The notes: a model not told the origin generated them from the sequence alone. 64,000 nucleotides of DNA from Pseudomonadota bacterium (GCA_023422775.1 JAFAGM010000031.1:118552-182551), one strand, 5' to 3'. Positions 44,604-54,506 are shown, counted from the first letter of the stretch. A program made the numbers and translations.

Positions 44604-44607
44604 CTCG

Positions 44608-44737
44608 TGTCCCCGACGCGGTGCAGCGCCTCAGCGCTGCTCCGCAGAGCGGGGACCCATTGCATGCGGCGTGCTCATGATGTGGGCCCCGGCTCTGCAG
44701 CGCATCATTGCGTGCTGCACAGCGTCCGGGGCACGGA
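44608..44737. repeat. REP-like repeat, family F
   Basis: CCCCGACGCGGTGCAGCGCC at the left and GCTGCACAGCGTCCGGGGCA at the right, with GGGGACCCA and CGGCTCTGC boxes between. The same arrangement as at 9212-9334. It lies between the convergent thiolase-like and RND adaptor genes. Confidence 0.7.
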
Positions 44738-44752
44738 GAGCGGGCCGCTCCC

Positions 44753-45952
44753 CTACCCCTTCACGTCCTGCTTTTCCGACGCCGTCGCGGGCTTGCCCTC
44801 GGCGCCGGCACCCGACACCCGGACCTGATCGCCATCGGCGAGACCGTCAGGCGGCGCGATGATGACGCGGTCGTCGGCGGCGAGGCCCGAGGCCAGTTCG
44901 ATCTCGCGGCCGAGGTCGCGGGCGATCGTCACGGTCTTGAACAGCACCTTGTCGTCGGGGCCGACGGTTGCGACCCGCAGACCGTCCTTGTTGAAGATGA
45001 GGGCGCTGGAGGGGATGTGCAGCGGCTCGGCGTCGCGCTCGAGCGGCAGGCGGACGCTGGCGTAGCCGCCGGGCATCAACTCGCCGCCGGCATTGTCAAG
45101 CCCCAGTTGCATGCGCGTGGTCCCCGATCCGACATCGACCGATTGAGAGGAGGCTTCCACCGTCGCCGTGAACTTCCGGTTCGGATATTCCGGCATCGTC
45201 AGCACGGCCTTCGCCCCCATCCTGACCGCCGGGACGTAGCTCTGCGGCACGTTGACGTAGACGCGCAGCTTGGTGATGTCGGAGACCACGAACATCGCCG
45301 GCCCCGCACCGCCGCCGGCATTGATCAGCGCGCCGACATCGGTCTCGCGCGAGGTCACGACGCCGTCGAACGGCACGGTGATTTTCTTGTAGCCGGCCAG
45401 CGCCTCCAGCCGCTCGACATTGGCCTGGCCGGATTTGACGGCGGCCTTCTTGTTGTTGAGGTCCGCGGTGCGCTCGTCGATTTCCTGCATCGAGACGAAG
45501 TTGGAGGCGAGCAGCGTCTTGCGCCGGTTCAGCGTTGCCTCCGACAGTTGCGCGCTTGACTGCTGGCTGATGAGATCCGCCTTCGCCTGCAACAATTGCT
45601 GGTCGAGATCCGGCGCCTCGATCTCGGCGATCACGTCGCCCGCCTTGACCTTGGCGCCGATATCGGCGCTCCAGCTCTTGAGATAGCCGCTGACGCGCGC
45701 AAAGATCGGCGCGCGCGAATAGGCCTCCAGCCGGCCCGGCAGATCGATGGTCGGATTGAGCGCGCGGGCGTTGGGCGGCGCGACCGCCACCGTCGGGATC
45801 GCCTGGGCGTCGGTCCATTCCTTCAGCTTGACGCTGGAATCCTCGCGGGCGCGGATGCCGGTGGCGACGATCAGTCCGGCCCCGATCACGGCCGCCAGCC
45901 CGAATAGGCCCAGCTTCCGGCGTGAGACCGGCGGGCGCGGTTCAGTGGGCAT
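44753..45952 (-). CDS. RND efflux pump periplasmic adaptor subunit
   Basis: A 399-residue membrane-fusion protein. An N-terminal membrane anchor (RRKLGLFGLAAVIGAGLIVA, residues about 11-30) is followed by a barrel-sandwich (lipoyl) domain (FARVSGYLKSW, GDVIAEIEAPDLD), a coiled coil of about 80 residues and a beta-barrel domain (YVNVPQSYVP). The start ATG lies inside the last codons of the permease gene (11-base overlap), so the two are made together. It would link the inner-membrane permease to an outer-membrane channel; no channel gene is in the window. Confidence 0.92.
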   Translation of the reverse strand: MPTEPRPPVSRRKLGLFGLAAVIGAGLIVATGIRAREDSSVKLKEWTDAQAIPTVAVAPPNARALNPTIDLPGRLEAYSRAPIFARVSGYLKSWSADIGAKVKAGDVIAEIEAPDLDQQLLQAKADLISQQSSAQLSEATLNRRKTLLASNFVSMQEIDERTADLNNKKAAVKSGQANVERLEALAGYKKITVPFDGVVTSRETDVGALINAGGGAGPAMFVVSDITKLRVYVNVPQSYVPAVRMGAKAVLTMPEYPNRKFTATVEASSQSVDVGSGTTRMQLGLDNAGGELMPGGYASVRLPLERDAEPLHIPSSALIFNKDGLRVATVGPDDKVLFKTVTIARDLGREIELASGLAADDRVIIAPPDGLADGDQVRVSGAGAEGKPATASEKQDVKG

Positions 45953-48900
45953 GCGGCATCTCCGATGAGGCGGTGGCTTTGGCGCCTTGTTTCTTGTGTA
46001 CCATGCTGAACACCACGGGAACAAACATCAGGGTGGCGATCGTCGCGAAAATGAGGCCGCCGATCACGGCGCGCCCGAGCGGCGCGTTCTGCTCGCCGCC
46101 CTCGCCGAGCCCCAGTGCCATCGGCAACATGCCGATGATCATGGCGAGCGCCGTCATCAGCACCGGGCGGAAGCGGACGAAGCCGGCCTCCAACGCCGCC
46201 GCAATGGGATCGCCGAGCTCTTCGTAGCGCTCGCGGGCAAAACTGATCACCAGCACGCTGTTGGCGGTCGCAACGCCCATGCACATGATCGCGCCGGTCA
46301 GCGCCGGGACCGACAGCGTGGTCTGGGTCGTGAACAGCATCCAGACGATGCCGGCGAGCGCGGCCGGAAGCGCGGTGATGATCACGAACGGATCGGACCA
46401 GGACTGGAAGTTCACCACGATCAGGAAATAGATCAGCACGATGGCGGCCAGCAGTCCGAACAGCAGGCCGGAGAACGCGCTGTTCATGGTCTCCACCTGG
46501 CCGAGCAGCACGACGGTCGAGCCCTTCGGAACGTCCTGGGCGGTGTCCGCCATCACCGCCCTGACGTCGGCGGCGACCGCGCCGAGATCGCGGCCCTGTG
46601 GGGTCGCAAATATCTGCACCATGGGCTGGATGTCGTATTGCGAAACCACGGCGCTGGACGTCGATCGTTTCACATCGGCGATGCCGCCCAGGATCGGCGC
46701 CTGCGTATTGCCGGTCGCCGTGATCGGCAGCGCCTGCAGCGCGCTGAGCGAGTCCATCTTGTATTGCGGCGTCTGCATCACGATCGAATAGGAGACGCCG
46801 TTGTCGGGGTTGAGGTAGTAGGTCGGCGCGACCTGCGAACTGCCGGCCAGATTGACCACCAGGCTGTTGGTGACGTCGCGCTCGGTCAGGCCGACATATT
46901 GCGCGCGCGTGCGGTCGACCTCGATATTGAATGTCGGCGCGTTCGGCGATTGCTGGATGCGCGCGTCCGCAATGCCGGGAATCTTGCGGATGCGGCCGAG
47001 CAGCTTGTTGGCGTAGGCGAAATTCGCCGCCTTGTTGGCGCCGCGAATCTGCAGGTCGATCGGCGCCGGGGCGCCGAAATTGAGAATCTGGCTGACGATG
47101 TCGGCTGGCAGGAACGAGAAGTTCATTCCGGGAAACAGCCGCGGCAACTGCTCGCGCAGCTCGCGGACATAATCGTCCGTGGGCTTGTGGCCTTCCCTGA
47201 GCTTGATCTGGATGTCGCCGTCGGCCGGTCCGATCACGCCGGTGTTGTTGTAGGTCATGTTGATGCCGGAAATCGGCATGCCGATATTGTCGGTCAGCGT
47301 CTCGATCTCGCCAGGCGGAATGATCTTGCGGATCGCCTTCTGCACGTCGGCGAGCTGGTTGGCGGTCTCCTCGACGCGGGTGCCGACCTGGGTGCGGACA
47401 TGCATCAGGATACTGCCGCCATCGACCGCCGGGAAGAAGTTGCGGCCGAGATACGGCACCAGCAGGAAGGAAAGCGCGACCACGCCGAGAAAGCCCGTGA
47501 CGAACAGCGGGCGCCGTCCCAATGCCATCGCCAGCAGGTCGTGATAGGTGGCGCGAAGCCGCTCGAACCGCGCCTCGAAGCCGCGCTGGAACCGCACCAG
47601 CGGATTGCGCGACTTCGGCGCCCCGCCCTCGTGATGGACGTGCGGCTGCAGCAGGTATTTCGCCATCGTCGGCACCAGCGTGCGCGACAGGATGAACGAC
47701 CAGATCATCGCGAACATGACAGCTTCGGCCATCGGCACGAACAAGAAGCGCGCGACGCCCTCCAGGAAGAACATCGGCACGAACACGATGCAGATGCAGA
47801 GCAGCGACACGAATGCCGGCGTCACGATCTGGTTGGCGCCGTCGAGGATGGACTGCTCGACCGGCTTGCCCTGCTCCAGATGGTAGTTGATGTTCTCGAT
47901 GGTCACGGTGGCGTCGTCGACCAGGATGCCGACCGCCAGCGCCAGCCCGCCGAGCGTCATGATGTTGAGCGTCTCGCCGATCGCCGACAGCATGATGATG
48001 GCGCCGAGCACCGACAGCGGGATGGAAACGGCAATGATGACGGTCGAGCGCCAGCTACCGAGGAACAGCAGGATCATCACGCTGGTCAAAAGCGCGGCGA
48101 TGACGCCTTCGACCGCCACGCCCTCGATGGCGCCACGGACGAACACCGACTGGTCGCCGATGAAGCCGATCTTGAGCGTCTCGGGAAGCTGGTCCTTGAC
48201 CTCGATCACCTTCTTCTTGATGCCGGCGATGATGTCGAGCGTCGAGGTCGCGCCCGCCTTCAGCACCATCATCAGCACCGAGCGGTTGCCGTCGACATGA
48301 ACGATGTTGGTCTGGGGCGGATTGCCGTCGCGCACAGATGCGACGTCGCGGACATAGACCATGGCGCCGTTGACGGCCCTGATCGGCAGATCGCCGAGTT
48401 CTTCCATCCGCAGCGGCGAGTTGTTGAGCTGGATGGTGTATTCGAACTGGCCGATCTTCTGGGTGCCGACCGGGGTAATCAGGTTCTGCGCGGCGAGCGC
48501 ATTGGCGACGTCCTGCCCGGAGAGGCCGCGGGCCTGTAGCGCGGCGGGATTGAGGTCGATCTGCACCTGCCGCTGCTTGCCGCCGAACGGATAGGGTATG
48601 GCCGCGCCCGGCACCGTCACCAGCGGCGTGCGCAACTGGTTGATGCCCAAATCCGCCAGGTTCTGCTCGGTCAGGCCTTCGCCCGACAGCGCCACCTGGA
48701 TGATCGGCACCGTGGAGGCGCTGTAATTGAGGATCAGCGGCGGCGTGGCGCCAGGCGGCAATTGCCGGATCATCGTCTGCGAGATCGCCGTCACCTGGGC
48801 GTTGGCGGTGCGGATATCGACATTGGGCTGGAAGAAGATCTTCACGATCCCGATGCCGGTATAGGAATTGGCGACGATGTGCTCGATGTCGTTGACGGTG

Positions 48901-49121
48901 GTGGTCAGCGCCCGCTGAAACGGCGTGACGATGCGCCCGGACATCTGGTCCGGCGGCAGGCCGGTATAATTCCACACTACCCCGATGACGGGAATCCGGA
49001 TGTCCGGAAAGATATCGGTCGGCGTGCGCAGTGCGGCCAGCGGTCCGATGATCAACAGCAAGAGGGCGAGCACGACGAACGTATACGGCCGGCTCAGTGC
49101 GATACGGACCAGCGCGATCAT
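45942..49121 (-). CDS. RND efflux transporter permease (AcrB/HAE family)
   Basis: A 1059-residue proton-driven efflux permease with 12 membrane segments and two large periplasmic loops (after segments 1 and 7). The TM4 motif GGLALAVGILVDDATVTIENI carries the adjacent Asp pair that relays protons, as in AcrB. The N-terminal MIALVRIALSRPYTFVVLALLLLI and the C-terminal half (PALTGAIMCMGVATANSVLVISF) are as expected. Upstream of its ATG is a plain 250-bp intergenic stretch to the MCP. The substrate (drug, solvent or metal) is not given by motif; the lack of Met-rich metal sites argues against a copper pump. Confidence 0.94.
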   Translation of the reverse strand: MIALVRIALSRPYTFVVLALLLLIIGPLAALRTPTDIFPDIRIPVIGVVWNYTGLPPDQMSGRIVTPFQRALTTTVNDIEHIVANSYTGIGIVKIFFQPNVDIRTANAQVTAISQTMIRQLPPGATPPLILNYSASTVPIIQVALSGEGLTEQNLADLGINQLRTPLVTVPGAAIPYPFGGKQRQVQIDLNPAALQARGLSGQDVANALAAQNLITPVGTQKIGQFEYTIQLNNSPLRMEELGDLPIRAVNGAMVYVRDVASVRDGNPPQTNIVHVDGNRSVLMMVLKAGATSTLDIIAGIKKKVIEVKDQLPETLKIGFIGDQSVFVRGAIEGVAVEGVIAALLTSVMILLFLGSWRSTVIIAVSIPLSVLGAIIMLSAIGETLNIMTLGGLALAVGILVDDATVTIENINYHLEQGKPVEQSILDGANQIVTPAFVSLLCICIVFVPMFFLEGVARFLFVPMAEAVMFAMIWSFILSRTLVPTMAKYLLQPHVHHEGGAPKSRNPLVRFQRGFEARFERLRATYHDLLAMALGRRPLFVTGFLGVVALSFLLVPYLGRNFFPAVDGGSILMHVRTQVGTRVEETANQLADVQKAIRKIIPPGEIETLTDNIGMPISGINMTYNNTGVIGPADGDIQIKLREGHKPTDDYVRELREQLPRLFPGMNFSFLPADIVSQILNFGAPAPIDLQIRGANKAANFAYANKLLGRIRKIPGIADARIQQSPNAPTFNIEVDRTRAQYVGLTERDVTNSLVVNLAGSSQVAPTYYLNPDNGVSYSIVMQTPQYKMDSLSALQALPITATGNTQAPILGGIADVKRSTSSAVVSQYDIQPMVQIFATPQGRDLGAVAADVRAVMADTAQDVPKGSTVVLLGQVETMNSAFSGLLFGLLAAIVLIYFLIVVNFQSWSDPFVIITALPAALAGIVWMLFTTQTTLSVPALTGAIMCMGVATANSVLVISFARERYEELGDPIAAALEAGFVRFRPVLMTALAMIIGMLPMALGLGEGGEQNAPLGRAVIGGLIFATIATLMFVPVVFSMVHKKQGAKATASSEMPHAH

Positions 49122-49263
49122 GTAACAGACATTCTCCGGGGGCCCCGCAGCCGGATGGAAACTGGCGCTGCAATAAGCCCAGTCGGCTGCGCAGATTTAG
49201 CCGAAACGAAGCCAAAAGGCCAATTCCGGCAGCGCAGCCGCCCTTCACTTCCCCGGCATAGCC

Positions 49264-49283
49264 GGGCCGGCCCGAACCGGCCC
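49264..49283 (-). terminator. GC-rich hairpin after the first chemoreceptor gene
   Basis: GGGCCGG and CCGGCCC arms (7 bp) around a 6-base loop, 14-33 bases after the chemoreceptor stop at 49297. There is no following T-run, so termination is uncertain. Confidence 0.35.
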
Positions 49284-49296
49284 CCGGCCGCTTTGG

Positions 49297-51003
49297 TCAG
49301 GCCGCCCGCACCGAATCCAGGAACTTGCCGACTTCGAGCTTGAGGCGGTTGGAGTCGCTGGACAGCGACTGCGCCGCCGAGAGCACCTGTGCCGATGCCG
49401 AGCCGGTCTCGCTGGCGCCGCGCTGGACGTCGGTGATGTTGGAAGACACTTCCTGGGTGCCGTGCGCCGCCTGCTGCACGTTGCGGGAGATTTCCTGCGT
49501 CGCCGCGCCCTGCTCCTCCACCGCCGCCGCGATGGTCGAGGAAATCTCGGCCAGCCTTTCGATGGTGCCGCTGATCTCCTTGATCGCGCCGACCGACTCC
49601 TGGGTCGCGCCCTGGATGCCTGATATCTGCTGGCCGATCTCGCCGGTGGCCTTGGCCGTCTGTTCGGCGAGCGCCTTCACTTCGGAAGCGACGACTGCAA
49701 AGCCGCGCCCGGCCTCGCCCGCGCGCGCCGCCTCGATGGTGGCGTTGAGCGCGAGCAGGTTGGTCTGGCCGGCGATGGTGTTGATGAGTTCGACGACGTC
49801 GCCGATACGCGCGGCCATCTTCGACAGTTCGCTGACGCGATCGTTGGTGACGCGCGCCTGCTCGACGGCCCCGCTTGCCATCCGCGCCGATTCCTGCACC
49901 TGGCGGCTGATCTCGTTCACCGACGACGCCATCTCCTCCGTTGCCGACGCCACCGACTGCACGTTGGCCGAGGCTTCCTCGGAAGCGCCCGCCACCACGG
50001 TGGTCAATTGCTGCGAACGCTCGGCGGTGGCGGTCAGCGTGCCGGCCGAGGATTCGAGCTGGGTCGAGGCCGACGACACGGTCTGAACGATCTCGCCGAC
50101 CGCAGCTTCGAACGAGTCGGCAAGCTTCGTCATGTCCGCCTTGCGCTGGATGGCAATGCGTTTGTCGGTATCTTTCTGTTCTTCGCGATCGAATCCGAGT
50201 TTGGCCTGCATCGCCTGCACGTTTCGCAACGCGATGCCGATCTCGTCATCCCGCTGGATGATGATGCGGCTGTTGAACACGCCCTGCGCGATCCGTGCCA
50301 TCGCCGCGTTGAGCTGTTCGAGCGGTCGGCCGACGGCGCGGATGGTTTGAAGGCCGAGCATTCCGCCAAGCAGAAGGCCAAAGGCCAGCATGGCCAACGC
50401 GATGCCGTTGCCCATCGTGAATTCACGATGACCGGCACCGAACAGGGCCTCCAGGGCAATGACCACCATGAAAATCGACTGCACCGAGATGAGGGTAACC
50501 AGCCGCGCCTTGAGCGTTCCGGTAAAGAGCGCGAAGCGGTCGGCGAGCGAACGCTGCCGGATGATTCCGGCGGTAACCGTGTATTTGTGTGCTTTCTTGG
50601 CGCGCAACAGCGCATACACATGCTCGGCTTCCGCGCGCTGGTCGGCGGGCAGCTTGGAGCGGATCGACATGTAGCCGGTGACCTGGCCGCCCTCCCAGAT
50701 CGGGGTCGCGCTTGCCAGTACCCAGTAGAAATCGCCGTTCTTGCGCCGGTTCTTGACGGCGCCGGCCCACGGCTTGCCCGCCTTCAGCGTCACCCAGAGA
50801 TCTTCAAACGCTTCCGACGGCATCTCCGGATGGCGGATGATGTTATGCGGCTGGCCGATCAGTTCGGCCTCGGTGAAACCGGAGGCGTCGACAAACTGAT
50901 CGTTGAAATAGCTCAGTCTGCCTTTCAAGTCCGTCTTCGAGACGATCAGGGTCTCGTCGTGAATCGGATACTCTACGTTGGTAATGGGAAGGTTCGTTCG
51001 CAT
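49297..51003 (-). CDS. Methyl-accepting chemotaxis protein with N-terminal PAS (Aer-like)
   Basis: A 568-residue chemoreceptor. Residues about 15-125 form a PAS domain of the Aer redox-sensor type; its HNIIRHPEMP segment is the usual FAD-pocket loop. Two membrane segments (about 170-187 and 197-219) are followed by HAMP. The signalling domain (about 310-565) has the tip motif QTNLLALNATIEAARAGEAGRGFAVV in two parts and ends SVRAA. There is no C-terminal pentapeptide for CheR tethering. Probably senses redox state or energy metabolism. Its C-terminal 250 residues are nearly the same as those of the three receptors at 52672, 54507 and 56757. Confidence 0.92.
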   Translation of the reverse strand: MRTNLPITNVEYPIHDETLIVSKTDLKGRLSYFNDQFVDASGFTEAELIGQPHNIIRHPEMPSEAFEDLWVTLKAGKPWAGAVKNRRKNGDFYWVLASATPIWEGGQVTGYMSIRSKLPADQRAEAEHVYALLRAKKAHKYTVTAGIIRQRSLADRFALFTGTLKARLVTLISVQSIFMVVIALEALFGAGHREFTMGNGIALAMLAFGLLLGGMLGLQTIRAVGRPLEQLNAAMARIAQGVFNSRIIIQRDDEIGIALRNVQAMQAKLGFDREEQKDTDKRIAIQRKADMTKLADSFEAAVGEIVQTVSSASTQLESSAGTLTATAERSQQLTTVVAGASEEASANVQSVASATEEMASSVNEISRQVQESARMASGAVEQARVTNDRVSELSKMAARIGDVVELINTIAGQTNLLALNATIEAARAGEAGRGFAVVASEVKALAEQTAKATGEIGQQISGIQGATQESVGAIKEISGTIERLAEISSTIAAAVEEQGAATQEISRNVQQAAHGTQEVSSNITDVQRGASETGSASAQVLSAAQSLSSDSNRLKLEVGKFLDSVRAA

Positions 51004-51253
51004 TTTCGTGGCTCCGGAAATTAACTAAGCGCGCCATGGCCGTGTGCTCCCGCGTCGGCGGGGCTTACGGTTGAAAAAGAGTGCCGGGCCTGAAAAACGG
51101 GACGAGCCGGTTCGCTGCGAACGAAGGGCTCCTGCGGCAGCGCCACAGAGCGGCATCCATGCACGCCAGAGTTCCATGCGTTGGTAAACTTTGGCCTAAG
51201 CCGGCGCACGCCGAACGACTGGTAGAACTACGGAGCTGCGCCGCTTGACGGCA

Positions 51254-52222
51254 TCACGAGAGGCGGCCCGACTTGCCGCCGGTCGACGCCAGGGTCTGCT
51301 GCGGCGTCTCGCCGAACATCTCGCGATACAGCCCGGTGAATTCGCCCATGTGCCAGAAGCCGTTCACGAGCGCGACCGCCTTGATCGATTGCACCGGTGC
51401 GCCCCGCACCAGATGCTGGCGTACATTCCACAGCCGCCGCAAGCGCGTATAGCGATGCATGCTCATGCCGCGAATGGCAACCACGGCGTTATGCAGCGTG
51501 CGTACCGATACCCCAAGCTGCCGCGCCACCTCGGCGCTGTAGAGCGTCTTGCCTGAATTCGCAGCCAGAAACTCGTCGAACTTCCTGACCAGCGTCAGAT
51601 AGTGGCTGAGACTGACCCGCTTGCCCTCGAACGCCGGCGGCGCGCCGGCTATCGCCAGATCGACCGCCTGCATGATCGATTCCTCGACGCTGTCGATCAC
51701 CGGCGGCTGCGCAAAAATCCCCGGCGAATGTGAAGCGAGCTTGAGCACCTCATGCACCATCGAGCGAACCGCCCCGAACCTGGCGGGCCGTGTCGCGATC
51801 ATCTGGACGCTGTCAGCCTCACCCGGCCAGCCGCGCTCGCTTACGGAATCGCAATTGATGAACCCCACCAGATTGGTGCGCGGCTCGACGATTTCGCAGA
51901 CCGCCGCGCCCTTGACCAGCAGCACGACCGGTTCGCGTGCGTTGATCCCGTTGAGGGTCAACGACGCCTCGTCTTCCATCGTCAACCCGACGATGGCGCC
52001 GGTCGTCGAATATCGCGACTGAAAAATGCGGGGGAATGTCCGCTGCAGATAGACAGAACAGGACCTGAGCCGCAGTTCCGCGAAGGATGCGGCGAAATTC
52101 CGGCAATCGAGCGGGATGCTCTTCGCCTCGCCCAGACTTTCGATGCTCCGGAAATGATCGAAATCCGGAGAACGGCTGATTTTCAGGAAATCAGACTCAA
52201 CGAGTGCATCAAGCAACGTCAC
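51254..52222 (-). CDS. AraC-family transcriptional regulator
   Basis: A protein of about 322 residues from a GTG at 52222; the frame is open to a TTG at 52417, so the true start is uncertain (no good ribosome site is seen). The C-terminal 100 residues hold the AraC double helix-turn-helix: SAEVARQLGVSVRTLHNAV for the first helix set, and IKAVALVNGFWHMGEFTGLYREMFGETP for the second, the classic FG.FS..Y.. pattern with Trp/His changes. The N-terminal part (AraC-binding-like) would sense a ligand. It lies between the first and second chemoreceptors, all on the minus strand. The 250 bases downstream, before the first receptor (51004-51253), contain no gene. Confidence 0.85.
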   Translation of the reverse strand: MTLLDALVESDFLKISRSPDFDHFRSIESLGEAKSIPLDCRNFAASFAELRLRSCSVYLQRTFPRIFQSRYSTTGAIVGLTMEDEASLTLNGINAREPVVLLVKGAAVCEIVEPRTNLVGFINCDSVSERGWPGEADSVQMIATRPARFGAVRSMVHEVLKLASHSPGIFAQPPVIDSVEESIMQAVDLAIAGAPPAFEGKRVSLSHYLTLVRKFDEFLAANSGKTLYSAEVARQLGVSVRTLHNAVVAIRGMSMHRYTRLRRLWNVRQHLVRGAPVQSIKAVALVNGFWHMGEFTGLYREMFGETPQQTLASTGGKSGRLS

Positions 52223-52398
52223 GCGGCGGTCATCCGGGCCGTCGCCAGCGCTCGTCGCAAAAGACGAAAAAAGCGGCGCCAGCCGGAATTGGAAGTGATC
52301 ATGCGCGCTACTTGACCGTGACAGATCGGCGCATCGATGCGCGCTGACATGAACGAAGCGTCTTGAGTCCTGAGCCGTCTTGATTGACGGAGAACATG

Positions 52399-52427
52399 TG
52401 GCATCGGATTTCAACAATGCGATGCCA
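52399..52427. promoter_or_regulatory. Inverted repeat TGGCATCG-13-CGATGCCA upstream of the AraC gene
   Basis: Two 8-bp arms with a 13-base spacer, about 180 bases upstream of the chosen AraC start. It lies in the 449-bp stretch 52223-52671, which is noticeably less GC-rich than its surroundings and contains no supported gene. Could be an operator or a stem-loop. Confidence 0.35.
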
Positions 52428-52591
52428 TACTACCGACTTCTTCCGGCCACGGAAATCATTGGTCGAATTCAGGCGCCGTTTTCGCCCAAAGCGATTTATT
52501 GCTCCGCACCGCAATCGCAATTTTGGCGATCTAAGGATGCTTTCTTATTGGAGCACATCCCAGGAGGCCTGATCGCCTGCCTTCAGCGCCC

Positions 52592-52625
52592 CGAATCAAT
52601 CCTGATTCGGCAGCCGGTCGGCTGC
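52592..52625. terminator. Two adjacent hairpins between AraC and the second chemoreceptor
   Basis: CGAATCA-ATCC-TGATTCG (52592-52609) followed directly by GCAGCC-GGTC-GGCTGC (52610-52625). It starts 47 bases beyond the chemoreceptor stop at 52672 (minus strand). No T-run follows either hairpin, so a terminator role is only suggested. Confidence 0.4.
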
Positions 52626-52671
52626 GGAGCCGGCGCGAGACCGGCCTCCGTTTCAAGTGGTTCGGACAAGT

Positions 52672-54372
52672 TCAGGCCGCGCGCACCGAGTTGAGGAATC
52701 TGCCGACCTCGAGCTTGAGGCGATTGCTGTCGCCCGACAGCGACTGTGCCGCCGCGAGCACCTGCGAGGAAGCCGAACCGGTTTCGCTGGCGCCGCGCTG
52801 CACGTCGGTGATGTTGGCGGAGACCTGCTCGGTGCCCTGCGCCGCCTGCTGCACGTTACGGGAAATTTCCTGCGTCGCTGCGCCCTGCTCTTCGACCGCG
52901 GCGGCAATCGTCGATGAAATCTCCGACAGCTTCTCGATGGTGCCGCTGATCGCGTGGATCGCGTTCACCGATTCCTGCGTCGCCGCCTGGATACCGGATA
53001 TCTGCTGGCCGATCTCGCCGGTCGCCTTTGCGGTCTGCTCCGCAAGGGCCTTCACCTCGGATGCGACGACGGCGAAGCCGCGGCCGGCCTCGCCAGCGCG
53101 CGCCGCCTCGATGGTGGCGTTGAGCGCCAGCAGATTGGTCTGCCCCGCGATGGTGTTGATCAGTTCGACGACGTCACCGATCCGGGTCGCCGCCTTCGAC
53201 AATTCGCCGACGCGGTCATTCGTTGTGCGGGCCTGGTCCACCGCATCATTGGCCATCCGCGCCGACGCCTGCACCTGACGGCTGATCTCGTTGACGGACG
53301 ACGCCATCTCCTCGGTCGCCGAAGCCACTGACTGCACGTTGGTGGAGGCTTCTTCGGAGGCTGCCGCGACGGTGGTGGTGAGTTGCTGCGCGCGCTCCGC
53401 CGTCGTCGTCAGCGTGCCCGCCGAGACCTCGAGCTGGCTGGATGCCGACGATACGGCCTCGACGATCTGACCGACCGCCGCCTCGAAATCGTCGGCCATC
53501 TTGTTCATGTCCGCCTTGCGGCCTGAGGCCGCGCGGGTCGCCGCTTCGCGCTGCTCGGCCTCGAGCGCCTGCCGCGCAACGGCATTGCCCTTGAATATCT
53601 CGACGGCCTTAGCCATCTCGCCGACCTCGTCGCCGCGCCCGACACCGGGTACCTCGACGGCAAGGTTGCCGCCGGCGAGATCATTCATGGCGACAGTCAT
53701 TTGCCGCAACGGGCCGGTGATGCTCCGGGCCACCAGGATCGAAACCGCCAGCGCGAACAATACGATCAATCCGGCCGCGATCAGCGATCGCTGGGTCGAA
53801 GCTCGGGTCTGCGCGTTCAGGTCATCGATGTAGACGCCGGTGCCGATTACCCAGTTCCACGGCGCAAAGCCGACCACATAGGACAATTTCGGCTGAGGCT
53901 TGTCGAAGCCCGGCTTCGGCCACTCGTAGGGTACGAAGCCCGCGCCGCTCTTCCTGACAGTGTCGACGAAGTCGACGAAAAGCAACTTGCCGTTCGGGTC
54001 CTTGTAGGTCGAGAGATCATTGCCGTTCATTTCAGGCCTGATCGGATGCATCACCATCTTCGGATGCATGTCGTTGATCCAGTAATAGTCGTTGCTGCCG
54101 TAGCGCAGCGCCGCCACCCGCGCCATCGCGCGCTTCTGCGCCTCGGCAGCCGGAACGTCGCCCTTCTGCGCGGCGGCATGCTCTTCCTTGACGATGCCCA
54201 GCGCCACTTCGCCGAGGTGCCGCAGTTCGATCTGCTTCTGCTGAAGCAGGCTCGCGTCCATTTCCCTCGAGCCGAGGAAGGTAAGCCCCAGCAGCCCGAC
54301 GCAGCTGAGACAGATGAGGGCATAGATCTTCCGGCCAATGGTCATCCTGGCCTGACGTATCATTCCAACCAT
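52672..54372 (-). CDS. Methyl-accepting chemotaxis protein with single-Cache sensor
   Basis: A 566-residue chemoreceptor. A membrane segment (about 16-36), a periplasmic sensor (about 37-190) with the Cache-2-type pattern DYYWINDMHPKMVMHP then WVIGTGVYIDDL, a second membrane segment (about 195-215), HAMP, and the signalling domain follow. dCache/sCache sensors bind small organic acids or amino acids, but the ligand is not known. Its C-terminal 250 residues match the neighbouring receptors almost exactly, and it also ends SVRAA. The start is one of several close ATGs (54372 chosen over 54399). CGTTAACG lies 71 bases upstream. Confidence 0.92.
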   Translation of the reverse strand: MVGMIRQARMTIGRKIYALICLSCVGLLGLTFLGSREMDASLLQQKQIELRHLGEVALGIVKEEHAAAQKGDVPAAEAQKRAMARVAALRYGSNDYYWINDMHPKMVMHPIRPEMNGNDLSTYKDPNGKLLFVDFVDTVRKSGAGFVPYEWPKPGFDKPQPKLSYVVGFAPWNWVIGTGVYIDDLNAQTRASTQRSLIAAGLIVLFALAVSILVARSITGPLRQMTVAMNDLAGGNLAVEVPGVGRGDEVGEMAKAVEIFKGNAVARQALEAEQREAATRAASGRKADMNKMADDFEAAVGQIVEAVSSASSQLEVSAGTLTTTAERAQQLTTTVAAASEEASTNVQSVASATEEMASSVNEISRQVQASARMANDAVDQARTTNDRVGELSKAATRIGDVVELINTIAGQTNLLALNATIEAARAGEAGRGFAVVASEVKALAEQTAKATGEIGQQISGIQAATQESVNAIHAISGTIEKLSEISSTIAAAVEEQGAATQEISRNVQQAAQGTEQVSANITDVQRGASETGSASSQVLAAAQSLSGDSNRLKLEVGRFLNSVRAA

Positions 54373-54442
54373 TCTTGATCTCCGCGCAACGAGGGGCACT
54401 GCCGGCCCCGCGCGGAATCGTATAAGGTCGGCCGCTCGCTTC

Positions 54443-54452
54443 CCGTTAACGG
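54443..54452. promoter_or_regulatory. CCGTTAACGG palindrome upstream of the second chemoreceptor
   Basis: A perfect 10-bp palindrome 71 bases before the chosen start. CGTTAACG also occurs at 58563-58570 upstream of the fourth receptor, and a partial CGGTTAA at 56636-56642 upstream of the third. A shared regulator or promoter element is possible. Confidence 0.3.
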
Positions 54453-54506
54453 ATGCTCAGTAGATATACTGAATCCCCGGTTTATCGGATCGGTGCCGCC
54501 GCGACT

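Noticed and set aside
45987..48539. 850-residue open frame opposite the RND permease
   Set aside because: Antisense shadow with His/Arg/Asp-rich low-complexity translation and no family motifs.
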